A stretch of DNA of 10,767 nt from DATAFO01 sp046728935. Lineage in GTDB: Bacteria > Actinomycetota > Thermoleophilia > Solirubrobacterales > 70-9. Below the pieces are notes generated by a model that saw only the letters and a list, made by a program, of their open reading frames with translations, did no database searches and was not told the DNA's origin. The stretch lies in contig JBKPFS010000024.1 of assembly GCA_046728935.1 (NCBI GenBank), positions 1-10,767 of the forward strand, read 5' to 3'. Made by a program: the position numbers and the translations under genes. Shown here piece by piece: positions 7,879 to 10,767 of this stretch (positions are counted from its first letter, which is position 1; each line of letters starts with the position of its first letter).

Positions 7879-8637
7879 ATGGCCAAAGCAGCCGCCACCA
7901 CAGAGCAGCGCCTCGACGAGTTGTATCGCGAGCAACCCGAGCGCTTCACCGCGGGCCGCAATCGCCTTGTCAAGGAGCTCCGCGCGGCCGGCGAGCGCGA
8001 TGAGGCCGAGCGGATCAAGAAGCTGAAGCGCCCCACCATGGCGGCGTGGCTGATCAACCGCGCGGCCCTCTCCTCCCCCAAGGAGCTCCAGGAGTTCGCC
8101 GATGCGAGCCGGGAGCTCGAGCGGGCACAGACGCGAGCGCTCGAGGGCAAGGACGATGGGCCCTCGGCGTTCCGCGCCGCCGCCGCGCGGGAGCGGGATG
8201 CCGCCGACGCGGTCCTCGAGCTCGCGCGCAAGGCAGGGGCCGATGCCGACCATCCGGCGAGCGAGCGAGCGCTCGAGCTGGTCGGTGAGACCCTGAGGGC
8301 GGCGAGCGCCGACCCGGGGCTCCGCGAGCGGGTGCTTCAGGGCCGAGTCGAGCGCGAGCAGTCCGCGGCGACGCTCGGCACTCCCGCGGTCGTCTCGCTG
8401 CCCAAGCGCGACTCGCGCTCGGCGAAGCGCCGGGAGGCGGCCGAGGCCCGTCGAGAGGTAGAGCAGCTCGAGGCCGAGCTCGCCGAAGCCGAGACGCGCC
8501 AGGAGCGGCTTCAAGCCCAGGTGGAGCAGTCCACCGAGACCCTTCGTCGCGAGAAGGCCCGGCTCGCCGAAGGCAGACGCGAAACCGCGGCGCTGCGGCG
8601 CAAGCTCGAGGCGGTGCTGCGGCGGGCGAAGCGCTAG
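7879..8637 (+). CDS. Uncharacterised protein with C-terminal coiled coil
   Basis: These 252 residues are highly charged and almost entirely helical, with no signal peptide or membrane span. The N-terminal third holds the most family-like part, LDELYREQPERFTAGRNRL (12-30) and KKLKRPTMAAWLINR (47-61). I recognise similar LY-x2-P-x2-F...KRPT-x-AAW-x-xN segments from uncharacterised actinobacterial proteins but know no function. A middle helical region (65-160) leads through a PKRDSRSAKRR linker to a heptad-rich coiled coil (about 184-249: VEQLEAELAEAETRQERLQ and following), likely to oligomerise. Codon positions and strand fit a true gene, since the frame is long with sensible composition. The ATG lacks a Shine-Dalgarno. 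Neighbours on both sides are unrelated, so context says little. Confidence 0.78.
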   Translation: MAKAAATTEQRLDELYREQPERFTAGRNRLVKELRAAGERDEAERIKKLKRPTMAAWLINRAALSSPKELQEFADASRELERAQTRALEGKDDGPSAFRAAAARERDAADAVLELARKAGADADHPASERALELVGETLRAASADPGLRERVLQGRVEREQSAATLGTPAVVSLPKRDSRSAKRREAAEARREVEQLEAELAEAETRQERLQAQVEQSTETLRREKARLAEGRRETAALRRKLEAVLRRAKR

Positions 8638-8788
8638 ACGAAGCCCTTACGAACGCAACCTTCTCGGCGACCTCGCGCCAGCCGCGTGTGGTCCTCCTCA
8701 CCTGAGCTCAGCAGCATCGGGCCCCGCTGGGCGTTCTTGGTCGGACGCTACAGCCAACCGACCGCTGTCGGCTCGCGGCCCGCGGCGA

Positions 8789-8804
8789 TACGCTCGCAGT
8801 TGCT
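8789..8804 (+). promoter_or_regulatory. Possible -10 element giving a near-leaderless transcript
   Basis: TACGCT (8789-8794) fits the actinobacterial TANNNT -10 pattern and ends 10 bases before the GTG at 8805. No Shine-Dalgarno precedes that GTG, consistent with a leaderless or very short-leader mRNA. No good -35 is present, so the call is weak. Confidence 0.25.
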
Positions 8805-9416
8805 GTGAACGGCTTCGTCTCCCGAGGCTTCGAGCCCCACCGCCGCACGCCGGAGGACCTCGCCGAGCGGCTTCCGCCCGGCCAGTACGCGGAGCCCGGC
8901 TTCCCCGTGCTGACCGCCGGTCCCACCCCCGACGTCCCGCTCGATCAGTGGCGCTTTCGGATCGACGGCATGGTCGCCGAGCCGCGCGAGTGGAGCTGGG
9001 AGGAGTTCGGGGAGCTCCCCTTCGAGACCGTGCCCTGCGACATCCACTGCGTCACCAAGTGGTCGAAGCTCGGCACGAGCTTCGGCGGCGTCTCGCTCGA
9101 CACCCTGTTCGAGGAGGCCGAGCCCCTCGACGCCTATGCGATGGCCTACTCCTACGGCGGCTACACGACGAACCTCGCGATCGAGGACCTCACCGACGGC
9201 AAGGCCTGGGTGGTCACCGAGCACGAGGGCGAGCCGCTGCCACGAGAGCATGGCGGGCCCGCGAGGCTCCTCGTCCCCCATCTCTACTTCTGGAAGAGCG
9301 CCAAGTGGGTCGCGGGGCTGCGGGTCACCGACCACGACGAGCCGGGCTTCTGGGAGGCCAACGGCTACCACAACCGCGGCGATCCCTGGAAGGAGGAGCG
9401 CTATTGGACCGACTGA
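8805..9416 (+). CDS. Sulfite-oxidase-fold molybdopterin-dependent oxidoreductase, cytoplasmic
   Basis: This 203-residue Moco-binding protein carries the presumed molybdenum ligand Cys82 in CDIHCVTKWSKLG (78-90). Other sulfite-oxidase-family features are WRFRIDGMV (49-57), SYGGYTTNLAIEDL (116-129), GGPARLLVPHLYFWKSAKWV (150-169) and GYHNRGDPWKEERYW (187-201) at the end. It lacks the twin-arginine signal of MsrP/YedY and the haem and dimerisation domains of animal sulfite oxidase, so it should be soluble in the cytoplasm. The substrate is unknown; sulfite, sulfoxides or N-oxides are family possibilities. The GTG start is the only one compatible with the conserved N-terminal LPPGQ...PVLTAGPTP stretch. 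The next gene overlaps by 13 bases and supplies a flavin reductase, so the pair probably works as one enzyme system. Confidence 0.9.
   Translation: MNGFVSRGFEPHRRTPEDLAERLPPGQYAEPGFPVLTAGPTPDVPLDQWRFRIDGMVAEPREWSWEEFGELPFETVPCDIHCVTKWSKLGTSFGGVSLDTLFEEAEPLDAYAMAYSYGGYTTNLAIEDLTDGKAWVVTEHEGEPLPREHGGPARLLVPHLYFWKSAKWVAGLRVTDHDEPGFWEANGYHNRGDPWKEERYWTD
9391..9396 (+). promoter_or_regulatory. Shine-Dalgarno that selects a TTG start
   Basis: AGGAGG lies within the end of the molybdoenzyme gene, 7 bases before the TTG at 9404. GTG candidates at 9422 and 9440 are 25 and 43 bases away, too far for this site. It is the main reason for choosing TTG as the reductase start. Confidence 0.65.
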
Positions 9417-10162
9417 CGCCCGTGGAGCGGCTGACGCCCGTGGAGCGGCTGACGCCGGTCGAGCAGCGCGCGCCCGGGCGCTGGCAGATCGGCACCGTGA
9501 CCGCGATCAAGGTCGAGACCCCGCGGGTGAAGTCGTTTCGCATCGAGCTGCCGATGTGGATGCCACACCTCCCGGGCCAGCACTACGACGTCCGCCTCAC
9601 GGCCCCCGACGGCTACCGGGCCCAGCGCTCCTACTCGGTCGCCTCCTCCCCGCTCGACGAGGGTGAGGTCGAGCTCACGATCGATCGTCTCGACGAGGGC
9701 GAGGTCTCGCCCTACTTCCACGACGTCGTGGTCGAGGGCGATCAGGTCGAGGTCCGCGGCCCGTTCGCGTCGTACTTCGTGTGGCGCGGAGAGCAGCCGG
9801 TGCTGCTGGTCGGCGGCGGCTCCGGGGTCGTGCCGCTCATGGCGATGCTGCGCCACCGCCGCCGCACGATGCCCGAGCTCCCGATGCGGCTGGTCTACTC
9901 GGTCCGCTCGGCCGAGGACGTGATCTACGCGGACGAGCTCGACGACGACGCAACGCTCACCTTCACCCGGGAGCCGCCCGATGGCTGGGAGGGCCACACC
10001 GGCCACATCGACGCCCGGTTGATCGGCGACTCCGAGGCCGAGATGGGCGCCGCGTTCGTGTGCGGCTCGAACGGGTTCGTCGAGACCGCCTCCCGGCTGC
10101 TCCTGGAGGCAGGATTCGACCCGGAGCGGATCCGCACCGAGCGGTTCGGGCCGACGGGTTAG
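9404..10162 (+). CDS. FAD-dependent NAD(P)H oxidoreductase of the ferredoxin-reductase type
   Basis: From the TTG the protein is 252 residues. An N-terminal RLTPVE triplet repeat (4-20) precedes the FAD-binding barrel, whose RSYSVASSP (75-83) is the RxYS flavin motif. The nucleotide domain has LVGGGSGVVPLMAML (135-149) and FVCGSNGFVE (218-227), ending ERIRTERFGPTG. No 2Fe-2S domain or additional domain is present, so it is a two-domain FNR-type module that passes electrons from NADH or NADPH to a partner. The 13-base overlap with the molybdoenzyme gene points to that protein as the partner, giving a cytosolic reductase chain. The frame stays open upstream to 8948 but this is antiparallel shadow within the preceding gene's frame, not protein-like. 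GTG at 9422 or 9440 are fallback starts. Confidence 0.9.
   Translation: MDRLTPVERLTPVERLTPVEQRAPGRWQIGTVTAIKVETPRVKSFRIELPMWMPHLPGQHYDVRLTAPDGYRAQRSYSVASSPLDEGEVELTIDRLDEGEVSPYFHDVVVEGDQVEVRGPFASYFVWRGEQPVLLVGGGSGVVPLMAMLRHRRRTMPELPMRLVYSVRSAEDVIYADELDDDATLTFTREPPDGWEGHTGHIDARLIGDSEAEMGAAFVCGSNGFVETASRLLLEAGFDPERIRTERFGPTG
9413..9466 (+). repeat. 18-base tandem repeat, three copies
   Basis: Two identical units (CTGACGCCCGTGGAGCGG at 9413-9430 and 9431-9448) are followed by a third differing at three bases (9449-9466). Each encodes LTPVER or LTPVEQ in the reductase frame. The first copy contains the TGA stop of the molybdoenzyme gene, and the first two each contain an in-frame GTG. Copy changes would keep the reading frame. 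Confidence 0.95.
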
Positions 10163-10172
10163 GCGAGGGCTG

Positions 10173-10553
10173 CTACTTGCAGTTGTCCTGGTAATAGGAC
10201 CTCAGCTCGGACAGCTCCTGCTGGAGGTCCTGAACGTTCGCCTGCAACGACGAGCCGAGCTGCTGGAGATCGGCCGCCGAGTCGACGCCCTGGATCGAGT
10301 CGTTGATCTCCGAGAAGGTGCTCACCACCGCGTCGACCTGCGACTTGATCTCGGCGGGGGCGACGTCGTCGGCCTCCTGAAACGTGTCGAGGGCCGTCTG
10401 GAAGGCGGACTTGGCGCCGTCGATGTCGTTCGGCGCCAGGTCGGAGAAGGTCGAGTCCAGCTGCTGGATCTCGTTGGCCTTTGCGCAGAACGCCTCGGCG
10501 CTGGCCGCGGAGGTCGTGGTGCTGGTGCCGTTGTCGTCGTCGTCCCCGCCACA
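10173..10553 (-). pseudogene. Lipoprotein-like gene lacking signal peptide and start codon
   Basis: On the - strand a frame runs from a Cys codon (10553-10551) through 126 codons to a TAG (10175-10173). It reads CGGDDDDNGTSTTTS, then AEAFCAKANEIQQLDSTF, a series of Asp/Gln-rich helices (FQTALDTFQEADDV, STFSEINDSIQ) and ends ELRSYYQDNCK. This looks like a mature extracytoplasmic lipoprotein: the Cys-Gly-Asp-rich start resembles that of the sugar-binding lipoprotein in this window, and the inner Cys pair (FC...NC) could form a disulfide. The codon before the Cys is TAG, and no ATG, GTG or TTG lies near the frame's 5' end, so the signal peptide and start have been lost or shifted. The 3' end is 10 bases from the reductase stop (convergent). 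Function unknown. A sequencing or assembly error is an alternative. Confidence 0.6.
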
Positions 10554-10575
10554 CTAAGCGCCAGGCGGCGGGAAC

Positions 10576-10767
10576 AGCCATCGGCAGGCGACGACCGTGC
10601 GCGGCATCTGCGAGCAGGCCGGTCTGAACGCCCGCTACTTCTACGAGAGCTTCTCCGGCCTCGACAAGGCGGGCTGGTCGAGGCCCTGATCGGCTGGTTC
10701 GAGGGACGGTTGCCGGTCTCGCGCGAGCGGCTTGTCGAGCACTGCGCAGCGGTCTTCGTCGCCGCGG
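10576..10767 (+). pseudogene. TetR-family regulator remnant (HTH piece plus C-terminal piece, frame-shifted, runs off window)
   Basis: Frame 1 (10576-10689) encodes SHRQATTVRGICEQAG then LNARYFYESFSGLDK, a typical TetR helix-turn-helix from the second helix through the YFYESF element. It lacks the first helix and any plausible start and soon ends at TGA (10687). From 10674, another frame encodes LVEALIGWFEGRLP then VSRERLVEHCAAVFVAA, resembling the last part of the ligand domain of TetR proteins, and is open to the window end. About 70-100 residues usually found between these pieces are missing, and the frame changes at about 10670. This reads as a decayed or rearranged gene. The HTH assignment is confident by pattern; the C-terminal assignment is less so. 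Confidence 0.6.

Noticed and set aside
8054..8701. - strand frame opposite the coiled-coil gene
   Set aside because: It is Pro/Ala/Arg-rich antisense sequence. The + strand frame has coherent helical, heptad-patterned sequence.
8730..8785. GGTCGG/CCGACC inverted repeat before the molybdoenzyme gene
   Set aside because: Six-base GC-rich arms with a 13-base loop and no T-run are common by chance here, and the position fits neither a clear terminator nor an operator.
8948..9403. 5' extension of the reductase frame into the molybdoenzyme gene
   Set aside because: This part reads as arginine-rich shadow of the molybdoenzyme codons. The Shine-Dalgarno at 9391 and the family domain boundary both favour a start at 9404.
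10554..10556. Read-through or recoding of the TAG before the lipoprotein cysteine
   Set aside because: An in-frame ATG lies upstream, but the intervening codons (proline-rich, ending PPPGA) do not form a signal peptide and overlap the TetR remnant. Nothing suggests a recoding element.
10159..10581. - strand open frame with a proper ATG at the right edge
   Set aside because: Its product is Arg/Gly/His-rich shadow sequence. The frame beside it encodes the coherent lipoprotein-like sequence, even though that lacks a start.

Overview
The window is GC-rich DNA (strong G/C preference at third codon positions) from a bacterium that is most likely an actinomycete. The protein families and the Asp/Gly-rich linkers after lipoprotein cysteines would suit a soil lineage such as Thermoleophilia/Solirubrobacterales. 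That placement is an inference from gene content and composition; no rRNA or other phylogenetic marker is present. No tRNA, rRNA, CRISPR array, insertion sequence or integrase was seen.

Left edge (1-666): the 3' part of an AHSA1/SRPBCC-type protein on the + strand, then about 280 bases without a gene that hold two possible hairpins. Positions 667-6246 (all - strand) form a sugar-uptake module, read in the order ROK-family repressor, XylF-like lipoprotein binding protein, single-domain ABC ATPase, XylH-like permease, and an IolW/YvaA-like Gfo/Idh/MocA dehydrogenase. ATPase and permease genes overlap by 4 bases, and the other transporter-side gaps are 30-34 bases. The binding protein would capture the sugar outside, the permease/ATPase pair import it, the dehydrogenase oxidise or reduce it or a derivative, and the ROK protein sense it. 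No isomerase or kinase is present, so xylose versus inositol or another sugar cannot be settled here.

Positions 6372-8637 hold unrelated housekeeping-type genes: a short TrmO-like tRNA methyltransferase (+), an alpha/beta hydrolase and a VOC-fold protein (- strand pair, 4 bases apart), and a divergent gene for an uncharacterised protein with a C-terminal coiled coil (+).

Positions 8805-10162 (+) hold a two-gene operon: a sulfite-oxidase-fold molybdenum-cofactor protein without a signal peptide, overlapped by an FAD/NAD(P)H oxidoreductase that seems to start at a TTG. The pair suggests a cytoplasmic NAD(P)H-driven molybdoenzyme. The reductase's 5' end carries three copies of an 18-base in-frame repeat.

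The right edge (10173-10767) looks damaged. A lipoprotein-like reading frame (- strand) begins at its cysteine codon, directly after an in-frame TAG, with no signal peptide. Abutting it on the + strand are pieces of a TetR-family regulator lacking both its start and its middle and changing frame. The two incomplete genes meet within about 30 bases, which suggests a deletion/rearrangement junction or an assembly error.
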